Shown here: piece after piece, positions 22,140 through 33,400 of the stretch | How positions within the stretch are numbered: the stretch's first letter is position 1 | Layout: each line of letters starts with the position of its first letter | Assembly: GCA_033060915.1 (NCBI GenBank) | Contig: CM065381.1 | Location: 33,514,336 to 33,578,335, forward strand | DNA length: 64,000 bases | Source of the DNA: Euryodendron excelsum | Taxonomy: Eukaryota; Streptophyta; Magnoliopsida; Ericales; Pentaphylacaceae | Reading direction: 5' to 3' | Notes under the pieces: generated by a model | The model's input: only the letters and a program-made list of their open reading frames with translations | Told to the model about the DNA's origin: nothing | Databases searched by the model: none | Program-made: the position numbers and the translations under genes

Positions 22140-23603
22140 TGTAGGCACCCCATTTTTGACCGCTCGACAATCTACAGTCCGTCTAGACTTGTATTCAAGT
22201 CAATATGGACGTACTCTAATCTAAATCAACTTTTTAAGTCTAATCCCATCAATCCATTGTTTCGCGGGCCCGCCGAGCCCAAATAGAGGCAAAATGACTG
22301 CCCTTGGAGGTAATGTTCGGTCCAATTCCAACAGGCACATCTTTCCAAAGACGGTAAGTCCCTTTTTCAATTCCCTTTCCAATTCTAATTCCAATTAAAT
22401 TCGGCACACCTTTCGAGAAAGTTGATTCCTCAAAGTGGTAAGACCATCCAATTCGGCACGTTTTCGAGTGAGCTCTTCGGAACGGTAAGTCCCTTCAAAC
22501 CCATCGACCGGAACAAGACCCCAAGTCCCCTAGATGGTAAAACGGTCCACTTTTGGCACCTGCTAGCCCGCCAATGTAGAAATGTCTGTTTCGGCACGCT
22601 TTTGAGAAAGTTGATTCCTCAGGCGCTAAGTCCATTTAGCAACTTCCCGAGATTAGGCAGTTTTGGGAATGATCGCGAACCGTCAGAGTAGCAGAAGTAC
22701 TTGCAAACATTGCGACCGTCAAAGTAGCGGAAGTACTCGTAAACATGTCAATATAGAGAATTGCCAACAAACCCCTGTGTCACGGGACTGGCATCAGAGT
22801 GGTGGAAACACTCAACACTCAAGTCAACACCGGTGCCTGCTAGCCCACTTCGGTGAAAAATGACCAAACTGCCCCTAGGGCCATTTTCTGGCATGTTTCT
22901 CGAGAAAATACCTAAGTCCTCAGAACGGTAAGTCCATCCTTCCAAGATTGTCTTAAAAGCAATATCGCATGATTAGGTGCCTTTTAGTCTATTTCGGGCC
23001 AATTTTGAGACTTTTCGGTCAAGATGATCATTTTGCCTCTAGGCATCTGAGCGCCTCGGGGACCACACCGGCTCTGGGTATCAAATCGGTAACCTCCCAA
23101 GAATGCTTCTTATAGTATTCTTGACCTTCCTTTATCTTTCCGGATCATTCCGAGTTAATTCCGGCAAACCCAGTGCAAAATGACCGTTTTGCCCCTAGTG
23201 GGCCAGTCGCCTTTTCCAACCACACCGACTCTGGGTATCAAACCGGTAAACTTTGGGAATATTCTAAATATTGTTTCCAAATCTCAAGTCTTCTTTCAGG
23301 ACATTCTGAGTCCGTCCCGGCAGCTCTCCGGCTCGGTTGACCGTTTTACCCCTAATGGCCCGGTCAGCCCTTCTGACACATCATGTCCACATTTTTCGAG
23401 TCAAATACCTCTAGGACTCTATTCTAAGGGTTCCTGTTCCTTTCCGGCCTTTCGGGCCATTCCCGATCCATTAAATCCTTCCCGGATCGTCCAGAGCCAT
23501 TCCTAGTAAAGCGAGGTTTAAAATTACATGGTCATCACTAGTATAGGCGCCCAAATCTTCTGAAGATATATTACTTGCAGACTTTAAAACTTTTCTAAGT
23601 GGC

Positions 23604-23626
23604 TGGCGCCACTCCTAGTGGCGCCA
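23604..23626. promoter_or_regulatory. 23-bp palindrome ahead of the LTR TATA box (element A)
   Basis: Two arms, TGGCGCCACT and AGTGGCGCCA, meet around a short centre. Each arm carries GGCGCC, itself palindromic, and with the following AAAA the right arm gives an E2F-like TTTTGGCGC on the minus strand. A third half-site, GCGCCACT, follows at 23644. The whole motif lies 54 bases before the TATA box and recurs in the other LTRs. Confidence 0.7.
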
Positions 23627-23679
23627 AAAGGTTTTTTAGCCTAGCGCCACTGCAACAAGCGCCAGGTCATTCCTCTCCA

Positions 23680-23687
23680 TATAAATA
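23680..23687 (+). promoter_or_regulatory. TATA box of element A 5' LTR
   Basis: TATAAATA followed by CAGAGCCTCC. The same box and downstream CAGAGCCTCC occur at 32152, 36276 and 49755, and in the diverged LTR D at 61361, so it marks the conserved promoter and the U3/R side of the LTR. AAACCCTA boxes, known in plant promoters and 5' leaders, follow at 23731, 23770, 23808 and 23827. Confidence 0.75.
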
Positions 23688-24007
23688 CAGAGCCTCCTCC
23701 ATCGTGAAAGAGGTCTGCAAATTCAGTCTAAAACCCTACTCTTTGATATACAAAGCTCGTAGCCTCCTTAAACCCTAGTTTTTCTTTAGGTTTTCCAACC
23801 CTAGCCTCCATACACAAACCCTAGCCTCCTATACACTCATACACACTCGCATACACTCATACACTAGCCTCTAAAGCTTCCATTGAAGACTTGAAGTGCT
23901 GCAACCTGAAGCTTTGAAAGATCAAGACAAGTTCCCAAAGATCAAGACGAAGACTAAAGTGAAGACCGAAGCAAAGCAAGAAAAACAAAGCGCGCAAAGC
24001 AAAGCAA

Positions 24008-24030
24008 AATAAAGAAGATACAAGGTAGGC
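24008..24030 (+). promoter_or_regulatory. AATAAA signal directly before a conserved splice-donor-like site (element A)
   Basis: AATAAA at 24008-24013 is followed by GAAGATACAAG and then GTAGGC, so a 5' splice site (AAG/GT) would lie at 24024/24025. The arrangement is kept in the LTRs at 32468, 36605 and 51435 and in the diverged LTR D at 61605; the copy at 50044 has GT changed to AT. A T-rich acceptor (TTTGTTTTGTAG) ends at 27035 in the leader. Confidence 0.5.
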
Positions 24031-24118
24031 TTTCTATTTAAGTTTACGCATCTTCCCCCTCTCTATTCTCTCTCCGAACCCACTTGGGTTTTCTTCTATT
24101 TTAATCCCCTATCTTCTT

Positions 24119-24140
24119 CCCCCCCCCCCCCCCCCCCCCC
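24119..24140. repeat. Run of 22 C in the LTR of element A
   Basis: The matching place in the other LTR copies has only 4 to 7 C residues (32577, 36717, 50156, 51546), so this copy is expanded or mis-sequenced. Confidence 0.85.
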
Positions 24141-24559
24141 TCTTGTATGCTTGAAACAAGGAATTTTTCGGTTCATGTGTAGGATTAGGCTATTGGAAGG
24201 TCACCGTGTCGGGGGCTTTCTTTTAGTCTAACCGGAGACCACATGGGTTCGGCTCCCTTGATTATGTGGTGAAGCCTTTAACCTTGTATGTTCACGACCC
24301 CAATTTGCATTGTGAATATCATGATCTTGCATTCTTTCAAAATTCTTTTTCAAACTTGTTTTCAAAACTTACATCAAAAACTTCTTTTTCAAAACTTGTT
24401 TCAAAATCACAATCCTAAAGTGATTCTAGGCTTTCTATGGTTAGGGTTGCTTTAGGAAAGTATTACATTTAAAGTGACTGATATGACCTATATTTTCAAA
24501 CCCTTGTTGTTTTCAAAACCACTATCTTAAAGTGGTTCTAATTTTCTTATGGTTAGAAT

Positions 24560-26010
24560 CGCTTTAGGAAAGTGAGATATTTTATATACTTTCTAAAAAC
24601 TCCCTTTTCAAAACTCTCTCCCTCTAAAAATTTCTTTTCCAATACACTTTCTAAAAATTCTCTCTAATCTCCTTTCCAAAATTGTTTTCAAAAACTCCCT
24701 CCAAAAATCTACTTTTCAAAAACTCTTTTTCAAACTCATTCACAAAATGCTCTCCTTAAAGTTCACTTTCCAAAAACGCTTCTTAAGTTTCTTTCCTAAA
24801 CAACTCTTTTCAAAAATCTCTTTCCAAAAACTCTCTCGAAGTGTTACTTTCCAAAAACTCTTTCCAAAAACTCTCTCTTCAGAATTCATTTTCTAAAAAC
24901 TCCGTTTTAGGATCTTTTTCCAAATATCTCCCTTTCTAAAAACTCATTTTCCAAAAATCTCTTTTCTTGAAGCCCAAGTTAAACCCTAGAACCCATAATT
25001 AGAAAACCCTAATTTCCTTTCTCAAAAACATGATTTTCAATCTTGCCTTAAAATCTAGGTTTCCAAAATCTCCCATTTTACATCTAAACCATAAGTTTCC
25101 AAAACCCCTTTTCTACGTCAAAATTATAGTCTTCCGAATTTAGGGTTTCTAAGCATTATCTTCCCAAATCCATACCAAATCTAATCTCTCCTTTAGGAAA
25201 CCAAATCCAGTCTCCCATTTAGGAAACTAGATCCTATTCTCTGTTTTTGGAAACAAAATCAAAACACCTCTTTTTAGAAGCAAAATCCAATCCCTTGTTT
25301 TAGGAAATAGGAATCTCAATCCTTCCTAGTCTAAATCTTTCCTAAATCCACTCCTTCCTAATCTCCTACTTTCCTAAATCTTACATTTCCAAAACTTGAA
25401 CGTTTAAATCTTTCATTAAACTTTAAGCTTCCAAATCTTTCCTAATTCAACCCTTCCTAGTTCCATCCCTTTCCAAATTCTAAACTTCCCTAAACTTCAA
25501 ATCTTTCCAAATCTAAATCTTTCTAAACTCAAAACTTTTTTTACTTTCAAAACTTCCCTATTTCAAAACGTTCCAAATTCAAAACTTTTCAATTTCAAAA
25601 CTTTCTTAGAACGAAGCCTTTCCTAATTCAATACTTTCCTAAAATGAAATATTTCCTAAAATGAAACTTTCCAAAAATGACAATTTCCTAAATTGAAACA
25701 TTCCTAAAACGGAACTTTCCTAATTTGAACTCTTCCTAAATCCAATCTTTCCTAAATCTTATGAGTCCAATATTCGAGTCAAATCTTTTCTCAAAACTTT
25801 TCCAAGTCAAGTCAAATCTTTCTTAATCTTAAGTCCTTCCTGAATCCTATCTTCCTAATTCTAGGTTTCCTAAACTTCTATATTTCCAAATCAAAGCCTA
25901 ATCTTTTCAATTCCAAATTTCAAATTCCAATCTTCTATTCTAAATTTAAATCAAATCCAAATTCCAATTCAATTTCTTCTTCCATATCAGATCTTCTATT
26001 TTCTATTAGA
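24560..26010. repeat. Degenerate short-repeat, pyrimidine-rich U5 region of the LTR
   Basis: About 1.5 kb made of variations on TTTCCAAAAACTC in the first part and TTTCCTAAAATGAAAC in the second, with a 10-16 base rhythm and no exact period. The same composition occupies the matching part of each LTR copy (33030-34370, 37200-38570, 50630-51349, 52000-53430) and LTR D (62280-63470). It is strongly T/C-biased on the plus strand, as plant introns are U-rich. Small frames inside it are not genes. Confidence 0.75.
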
Positions 26011-26817
26011 CTCTTGTCCGAACTACGACTGACCTGATTCCTCAAAAAAGGATACGTAGGCAACCCTCGTGGGTGCGGTCACAACCTTTTTCAAATTTCT
26101 ACTTCCACAACTTTTTTTTCAAACTTCCAATTCCAAATTTCTATGTCCAAATCTCTATTTCTAATTTCTAAAACTTTCCAATTTCAATTCTATCTTTTTA
26201 AATCAAATCAAGTCTTTTCAAATCTATTTTCAAATCTATTTTCGAATCTATTTTCAAATCATTTTCTTGCACTTACATATCATGCATCATGTCTTTTTAA
26301 ACATTCTTTTTCTAAAGTGGATAGGATTGGACATTTGTTAGTTGAAGACTCTCATAGGTGAATCTAGGATAAATAGACATGTAGGTACCGCAAAGGCGGG
26401 GTAGGGTGATGGCTTAGTGCGTCTTCCCTACACGTAACTAACCTCCGAACCTAGGATCACTGTTTTCGAAAGACCAAAACAAAGTTATTTTTCTAAAAAG
26501 GGCTTAAATATTTTTCAAAGTTTGCCAAACAACCTGTTTTCTTAAAAACCCTCTCTTAAGGTAGTATTTTCAAAATCATTTTCAAAAGCCCTAAGTGTAG
26601 TCCTCGGATTGTGCTTAGTTTTTAGGTGACCTAACTCACCTTAATCAAGTTAGGTGGCGACTCCAAATGTTTTCCAAAAGCCCTTTATTCAAATTAATTT
26701 TTGATTCAACTCTAGTCGCACTCATTCTTCTAGGAGGATGAGTTCTAACGAGAGAGTACAATATTTTTTCCGCTTGTGTGTGTATTCCTTGAGTGTGAAA
26801 AATCTGGGCGCTACAGC

Positions 26818-26835
26818 TGGCGACTCTACTGGGGA
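26818..26835 (+). promoter_or_regulatory. Primer-binding site of element A
   Basis: TGGCGACTCTACTGGGGA begins two bases after the LTR end. The leading TGG pairs with the CCA end of a tRNA; TGGCGACTC is the usual start in Ogre/Tat-type elements, which are reported to use tRNA-Arg. Element B has the same site at 39388. Confidence 0.8.
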
Positions 26836-28314
26836 CACTTAAAGGGTTAGGCCTTAGTCATGTCTCTTTACCCTTGACCCATGTAGAGTCTTCAGTTAAC
26901 TTGTTCAATCCTATTCACTTTAAATTTTCAAAACCAAATTTTCAAAAATTGTTTCCAAAAATACATGCATTTATTCATATTATCTTGTATTAAGTTTGCC
27001 ATCCACATATTAACTCTTGCATCTTTGTTTTGTAGGTGCGCTTTTTGTTTAAATTTTATTAACTGCCATGCATGAATGTGATGAAACGGATGAATGAGAG
27101 TTGTTGGGCTCTTTCCTCCACTTTCAAAAATCACACACACACACTGCACCTACACTTGCATTCTGCATACTTGCATTTTTACCCTGATATGACCCTTCCA
27201 GTTAGAGAGGAGGAACGGTATATTGGTTGTGGGCAAGATGTTGTGTCAATTTCTTCGCCTACGGCCTCTTGATGGTTCCCCCGCTCGGATTACCAACCAA
27301 TCATGGCACCACCTCGGGGAGTGGGCCTAGGTTTGAAGATCTGGGGACTGAGCTGTTTTAGGACGCATTAATCAACTCTCAACCTCATGCTCATATAGAC
27401 ACCTTGCATAGCCGAACCTCTGCCGGATTTAAGACACGCGCACCATTTTCAAAACCATGGAGGAAAGAGCAACTACTCTTACTTTTATTTATACCTGTTT
27501 ATTCCTGTTGTTATAATGACTGAATTCCTACTGTTATAATGCCTGTCTAACTGCTCATGCATGCACGTTTACTTTACCATTGCATTCTCTTTCCTTATAC
27601 TCTTTGCATTCATTTTCATGCATCCCATATTCCACGTCAAGACAAGAGTTTCAAAGTAACTCAAGTCACTGCATTCTCATGCATATGATCAACCCAAAGA
27701 GAGTGACACTTAGTTCACTCTCCCTTGCATTAAACCTACCCAAACCCTAAGGGTTCCCACGTAACCCTAAGGACGCATGGCATGCACATCAATTCATTCC
27801 ATAAGAGGGGCCCCAATCCCTCTATGCTCACGGAGATAGGGTTGCCAAGAAGACAAGGGGCAATCAGTCAACACAGTCTCTCAGCGACCTCTTCGACATT
27901 GAATCCAAGGAAGACGAATCCCAAGACTCAAGAGTAGTTTAGGACTTCTTATATAAAATTAGATAGGTGAAAGTCCAAAGAAATGTGTTCCCCCTTCCCC
28001 CTTTTGAAGTGTATTTCGTCTCTTTTAGGTTTTAAACCTAGAAGTTCAATGTACTCCTTTTCTGCAAATGAATGAATGTAAGAATAAATATAGATACTTG
28101 ATCTGTGGTAAGGTACTTGCATACAGGGGTAGAAACCCCTATCTCCGAAAATGAGCCAAAACCATCACATTAGTCTCCCTCTTAAATAGGGACACCCTAG
28201 AGCATGCATTGCATAAAGACTAGTCAAGATAAAATATTGACTCTTTTCCTTTGTTTGTTTTCAATACCTCTCCTCGTTCCCCCCGTCGTTACAGGCCAAA
28301 AGCTAATAAACGCC
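26836..28314 (+). other. Untranslated leader of element A
   Basis: Non-coding sequence that matches the leader of element B (39406-40873) block by block, for example the T-rich stretch ending TTTTGTAGGTGCG (27035 and 39606) and GGGGCCCCAATCC-type blocks near 27808 and 40358. A splice acceptor is likely at 27034-27035. No frame is conserved between the two copies. Confidence 0.65.
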
Positions 28315-29601
28315 CATGGAATCACTCACTCTCGATACCTTAACTCTACTACTAGCGGAGACGAGAGGAGTTAGATACATGATAACCAAAATGGAAGGCA
28401 TAGTCTCTTCACTCTTATCCAATGCAACCCATGAGCAAGCAGAGTCCTCGCAAGCCCAAACCCATGATGGATGAAAAAGGATGAAGAAGGAAGACCAAGA
28501 CTATGCCCCGACCATTGCTTACCAACGAACTCCCTAGGCTGAGGGCCTTGCTCCGATGCTTTCCAAACCAACCTCTAATCAAACCCATGGATTATATAAT
28601 CTATCCTACGGATACCAGCCTAACCCATTTGGCCCTGTCACCGAAAATCATCCCATTTTGAAACATAAAACTCGAAGTCTTCTCAATTCCCAAACCATCA
28701 GCTCGGTTGTGACCTCACCAAAACTCGGTTCCTAATCTTCGAAAACATCTGCAACACCTCCTCGGCCTAGGCGAACAAGTGGAAAAAAACAGACATTTAC
28801 TAAACTCGCGTGTTCACTGACCACGGCCTATTTTGGTCTCTTAGCGGCCAGATATCTGAAGCCTATACCTACTCGACCCCAGCCCAATCCTCCGCTTCAT
28901 TACTTTGAACCTGCAGCAAATTGTAAGTACCATTTGGGCGGCCAAGGACACGACACTGAGGATTATTTGACCCTTAAGCATAAGATTTAAGACCTGATAG
29001 ATAACAAGATCATTGGCTTACGACCAACAAATCCTCCTCCGAACGCCACCACGGACCCTCCGCTAGACCACACCGTCAACGTCATTACAAACTTCGGTAA
29101 CAACATAGTTTGTTTCGCTATAAGCTAAGAGATATATTACAAGGATGGGAAAGAAATGGAATACGGAGATGAAGAACAATGTCAGCCCTGGTCATGGTGC
29201 AACCCCGATAAAGTGCTGGTCCCTGAAGATGAACTCGTAGATGAATCTGTAAAGTAGACTAACCAGGAGACATTCAAGCTCAGTAATAAGAACTTGCCGT
29301 TACGTATGCCTGAGGAACACTGGGGCACTGCCGGATGCCAGAGCAGAAAACCTTGAGCTCAGGTCAAGTCTGTTAAGCTGGAAGAAGGAAAGCTACCCAA
29401 TTGGTTTACTGGAGAAAACAAGGAACTAGCATAGGAAGGCAAGACGGTCAAGGAAGCTGACGATTGCATCATCGTTGCCAAGTCGCTTGGAACTCTGGGA
29501 GTAACCTCTAGTTATCCTGCCTCGACCAAAGATCATAACTCTGGATGGAGTGAAGATGTAGGCTTTGTCCTAAGACTTTGCGGAGGCGGAATCTCTAAGT
29601 G
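28315..29601 (+). pseudogene. gag: Degraded, shortened gag of element A
   Basis: Starting at the ATG at 28315 (MESLTLDTL), broken frames encode parts of a Ty3/gypsy Gag: the block FTKLACSLTTAYFGLL at about 28797, PTRPQPNPPLHYFEP and then a zinc-knuckle-like CKYHLGGQGHDTEDY in which the last Cys is Tyr. The acidic tail and the end GGGISKCTREGCF match the end of the element B gag. The part before the FTKL block is only about 160 codons, against about 410 in B, so the capsid core with KMPDFQKYDGTGNP is missing. Several in-frame stops (TGA at 28471, TAA at 28988) rule out function. The reduction could be an internal deletion or a distinct short-gag subfamily. Confidence 0.65.
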
Positions 29602-29992
29602 TACAAGAGAGGGGTGTTTTCACCCATTTTCTTTCTATCCTTTTACATTTCGTCCTTAAATTAATATCTTCATTTTTGTTTCTTTAAAACAAAACTATAT
29701 GCTTTTCATTGATAAGATAAAATGATTAAGTCTTTTTATTCATTGCTGTTGTCTTCTTTTCTCTTATGAATGGTAACTACTTTCTACGCAAGGGGCATGG
29801 TTTATCTTATGGAATGATCCAACTTGAAGGGATTATAGCATGAGTTAACCACTCGTCAAATGATCAGCCTTCTAGAGAAAGAGAGAATAGGGATGAGTGA
29901 GGAAACTACCCAGCGGCAACACTTGCAAGACTCCAAAGCTAAGCGATGTGTGGCCAGATTATCAAAATGAAGAGAAGCCACCTTTCATTTCC

Positions 29993-30452
29993 TATAAGCA
30001 TCACATTTTAGCCCGCTCGCCAGTTTCCAGTCTATCCCGACTTGAGTTTAAGTCAATATGGACATATTCTAGAATTCTAGTCCTAATCTAGTTGATTCAT
30101 CGCTTCGCGGGCCCACTAGCCCAAATAGAGGCAAAATGATCAAAATGCCCTTGTAGGCGTTGCTCGGTCGAATCCCGTAGGCGCATCACCTCGAAGACGG
30201 TAAGTCCCCTTTTCTAGTCCAATTTCAATCCCTTTCTTGAGAAAGTTAATTCCTTGAAATGGTAAGTCTATCCTGTCCGGCACGTTGTCCGAAGAAAGTT
30301 TCTTCGGAACGGTAAGTCCCTTCAAACTCATCGAACGGGATGAGACCCCAAGTCCCCGAGATGGTAGAACGGTCCACCTATGGCACCTGCTAGCCCACCA
30401 ATGTAGAAATGTCCGTTTCGGCACGCCTTTTGAGAAAATTGATTCCTCAGGC
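29993..30452 (+). repeat. 5' LTR of element B, first 460 bp
   Basis: Begins TATAAGCATCACATTTTAGCC, a mutated form of the TGTAAGCACCCCATTTTTGACC start of other copies. To the left is the gag-distal internal sequence of element A (compare 29897-29990 with 43299-43400 of B). The LTR is interrupted after GATTCCTCAGGC by a solo LTR and resumes at 35217 with CAGGCGCTAAGTCCC. Confidence 0.85.
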
Positions 30453-33400
30453 TGTAAGCACCCCATTTTTGACCGCTCGGCGGTTTACAAACCATCTAGA
30501 CTTGATTTCAAGTCAATATAGACATATTCTAGAATTCTAGTCCTAATCCCGTCTATCCATCGCTTCGCGGGCCCACTAGGCCCAAATAGAGGCAAAATGA
30601 CCGAAATGCCCTTAGGGACATTGTTCGATCCAATTCCAAATCAGGTGCATCTTTCGAGGGATAGTAAGTCCCCTTTCCAATTCCAAATCATGCACGTCTT
30701 TCCGAAGACAATAAGTCCCCTTTCCATATTCTAATAGGTGCGTCTTTCCGAAGACGGTAAGTCCCCTTTCTAATTCCAATAGGCACGTTTTTTCGAAGAC
30801 GGTAAGACCCCTTTCCAATTCCTTTTCCAAATTCCAATTCCAATCCCTCTCCTGAGAAAGCTGATTCCTTGAGACGGTAAGTCTATCCAATCTGGCACAT
30901 TTTTCGAAGAAAGTCTCTTTCGAATGGTAAGTCCCTTTAAACCTGTTGATCGAGATGAGACCCTAAGTCTCCTAGATGGTAGAATGGTCCACCTTTGGTG
31001 CCTGCTAGCCCGCCAATGCAGAAATGTCCGTTTCAGCACGTCTTCCGAGAAAATTGACTTCTCAGGCGCTAAGTCCCTTTAGCAGCTTCTCGAGATCAGG
31101 CAGACTCGGGAATGATCGCGAACCGTTAGAGTAGCATAAGTACTCACAAACATCGCAACCGTCAGAGTAGCGGAAATACTCGCAAACAGGTCAATAAAAA
31201 GAATTGCCAACAAACCCCTGTATCACGAGACCGCTGTCAGAGTGGCAGAAACACTCAAAACCCAGGTCAACATCAGTGCATGCTAGTCCACTTCGGTGAA
31301 AAATAACCAAACTGCCCCTAGGGCCATTTTTCGGCACGTTTCTCGAGAACACACCTAAGTCCTCAGAATGGTAAGTCCAGTCTTCCAAGATTGTCTTAAA
31401 AGCAATTCGGCATGATTAGGTGCCTTCTAGTCAGTTTCAGGTCAGTTCCGAGACTTTTCAAACAAGATGACTATTTTGCCCTTAAGCATCCGAACGCCCC
31501 GGGGACCACACCAACTCTGGGTATCAAATCGGTAACCTCCCGAGAATGCTTTTTATAGTATTCCCAACCTTCCTTTGTCTTTTTGGATCATTTTGAGTTA
31601 GTTCCGTATAACCAGGTGCAAAATGACCGTTTTGCCCTTGGTGGGTCGGTCGCCTTTTTCTAGCCACACCGGCCCTAGATATCAAACCGATAGCCTCTTG
31701 GGAACATTCTAAATAATGTTTCTAAATCTCGAGTCTTCTTTCGAGACATTCTGAGTCCGTCTTGGCAGCTTTCCGATCCAGTTGACCGTTTTGCCCCTAA
31801 TGGCCCGGTCAACCTTTTCGACAATTCTTGTCATCATTTTTCAAGTCCATTACTCTCGGGACCTTATTCTAAGGGCTCCTGCCCTTTTCCGGCCTTCTAG
31901 GCCATTCCCGGTCCCTTAAATCTTTCCCGAACCTTCCGGAGTCACTCCTAGTGAAGCTAGGCTAAAAATTGCATGGTAGTCACTAGTACAGGCGCCCAAA
32001 TCTTTTCAAGATACGTTGCTTGCCGACCTTAAAACTTTCCTAATTGGCTGGCACCACTAATAGTGGTGCCAAGCCAATATTTGGCCTAGCGCCACTAGGA
32101 AGCATTTTTGGTCTAGCGCCATTGCAACAGGCGTTAGGTCATTCCTTTGTCTATAAATACAGAGCCTCCTTTAGCGTGAAAGAGGTCCGGAAACTTAGTC
32201 TCAAAACCCTAATTTTCAATATACAGAGCTCGTAGCCTCTCTAAACCCTAGTCTCCTTAGGTTTTCCAAACCCTAGCCTCCATACACAAACCCTAGCCTT
32301 CTATACACTCTCATACACTTCTATACACTTATACACTAGCCTCCAAAGCCTCCTTTGAAGACTTGAAGTGCTGCAATCTGAAGCTTTGAAGATTGAAGAC
32401 AAACTCTTGAAGATTGAAGTGAAGACCGAAGCAAGACAAGCAAAGCAAAGCGCGCAAAGCTAAGAAAAATAAAGAAGACACATGGTAGGCTTTTTATTTA
32501 CGTTTACGCGTCTTCCCCTTCTCTTTTCTCTCCTAACCCACTTGGGTTTTCTTCTATTTTAATCCCCCATCTTCTTCCCCCCTCTTCTTGTATGCTTGAA
32601 ACAAGGGAATTCCCTATCCATGTGTAGGATTAGGCTATTAGAGAGTCACTGTGTCGGGGGCTTTCTTTTAGTCTAATCGGAGACCACGTGGATTCGGCCC
32701 CCTTGATTATGTGGTGAAGCCTTTAACCTTGTATGTTCACGACCCTCTTTGCATTGTGCATATCATGATCTTGCATTCCTCCAAAGTTTGTTTTAAACTT
32801 GTTTTCAAAAGCTTGCATCAAACTCGTTTCAAAAGTCTATTTCAAAACTTATTTTCAAAATCACAATGCTAAGGTGATTCTAGCCTTTCCATGGCTAGGG
32901 TTGCTTTAGAAAGTGTTACATTTAAAGTGGCTAATATGGTCCATATTTTCAAAACCTTTGTTGTTTTCAAAACCACTATCTTAAAGTGGTTCTAATCTTC
33001 TTATGGTTAGAATCGCTTTAGAAAAGTGAGATATTTTATATACTTTCTAAAAATTCTTCTAAAAAATGTCCTCCTAAAAATCTATTTTCCAACATGCTTT
33101 CCATAAACTCTCTCCAATCTTCTTTCCAAAATTATTTTCAAGAACTCCCTCCAAAAACTGTTTTCAAAAACTCCTTTTTGAACTCCTTTTCAAAAAAAGC
33201 TCTCTTCAAAATTTCTTTCCTAAAAACACTCCCTAGTTTTCCTTCTTAGAAAACTCTCTTTCCTAAAAGCTCTTTCCAACAATCTCCTCTCTAGGATTTC
33301 TTTCCAAAAACTCTCTCTTTTCAAAGTTTACTTTCCAAAAACTCCTTTCTAGAATTTTCTTCCTAAAATATCCCTTTATAAAAAACTCACTTTCCTAAAA

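Larger units (their letters stand above)
22140..26815 (+). repeat. 5' LTR of element A (4676 bp)
   Basis: Starts TGTAGGCACCCCATTTTTGAC and ends GGGCGCTACA, followed two bases later by a primer site. Four other copies or parts of this LTR family occur in the window (29993-30452 plus 35217-39385, 30453-35216, 48240-51349, 51350-54258) and a diverged relative at 59779. Layout: U3 of about 1.5 kb, palindrome at 23604, TATA box at 23680, an AAACCCTA-rich leader (23731-23870), AATAAA at 24008, a splice-donor-like AAG/GTAGGC at 24024, then about 2.7 kb of pyrimidine-rich degenerate repeats with islands of conserved sequence. An LTR of 4.7 kb is long, as in Ogre/Tat-related elements. Confidence 0.9.

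Noticed and set aside
22422..23506. Frames in the U3 of the LTRs (also near 30285, 35777, 49249)
   Set aside because: They recur only because the LTR recurs, are short, overlap on both strands and lie upstream of the TATA box.
23731..23870. Repeated AAACCCTA, as in plant telomere repeats
   Set aside because: The copies are spaced irregularly in the leader downstream of the TATA box and form no TTTAGGG array; they are better read as promoter or leader boxes.
26143..26361. Frame of 72 codons repeated in several LTRs with almost identical translation
   Set aside because: Similarity is explained by LTR identity; the frame is Phe/Ser/Asn low-complexity and is not open in the B, solo or D LTRs.
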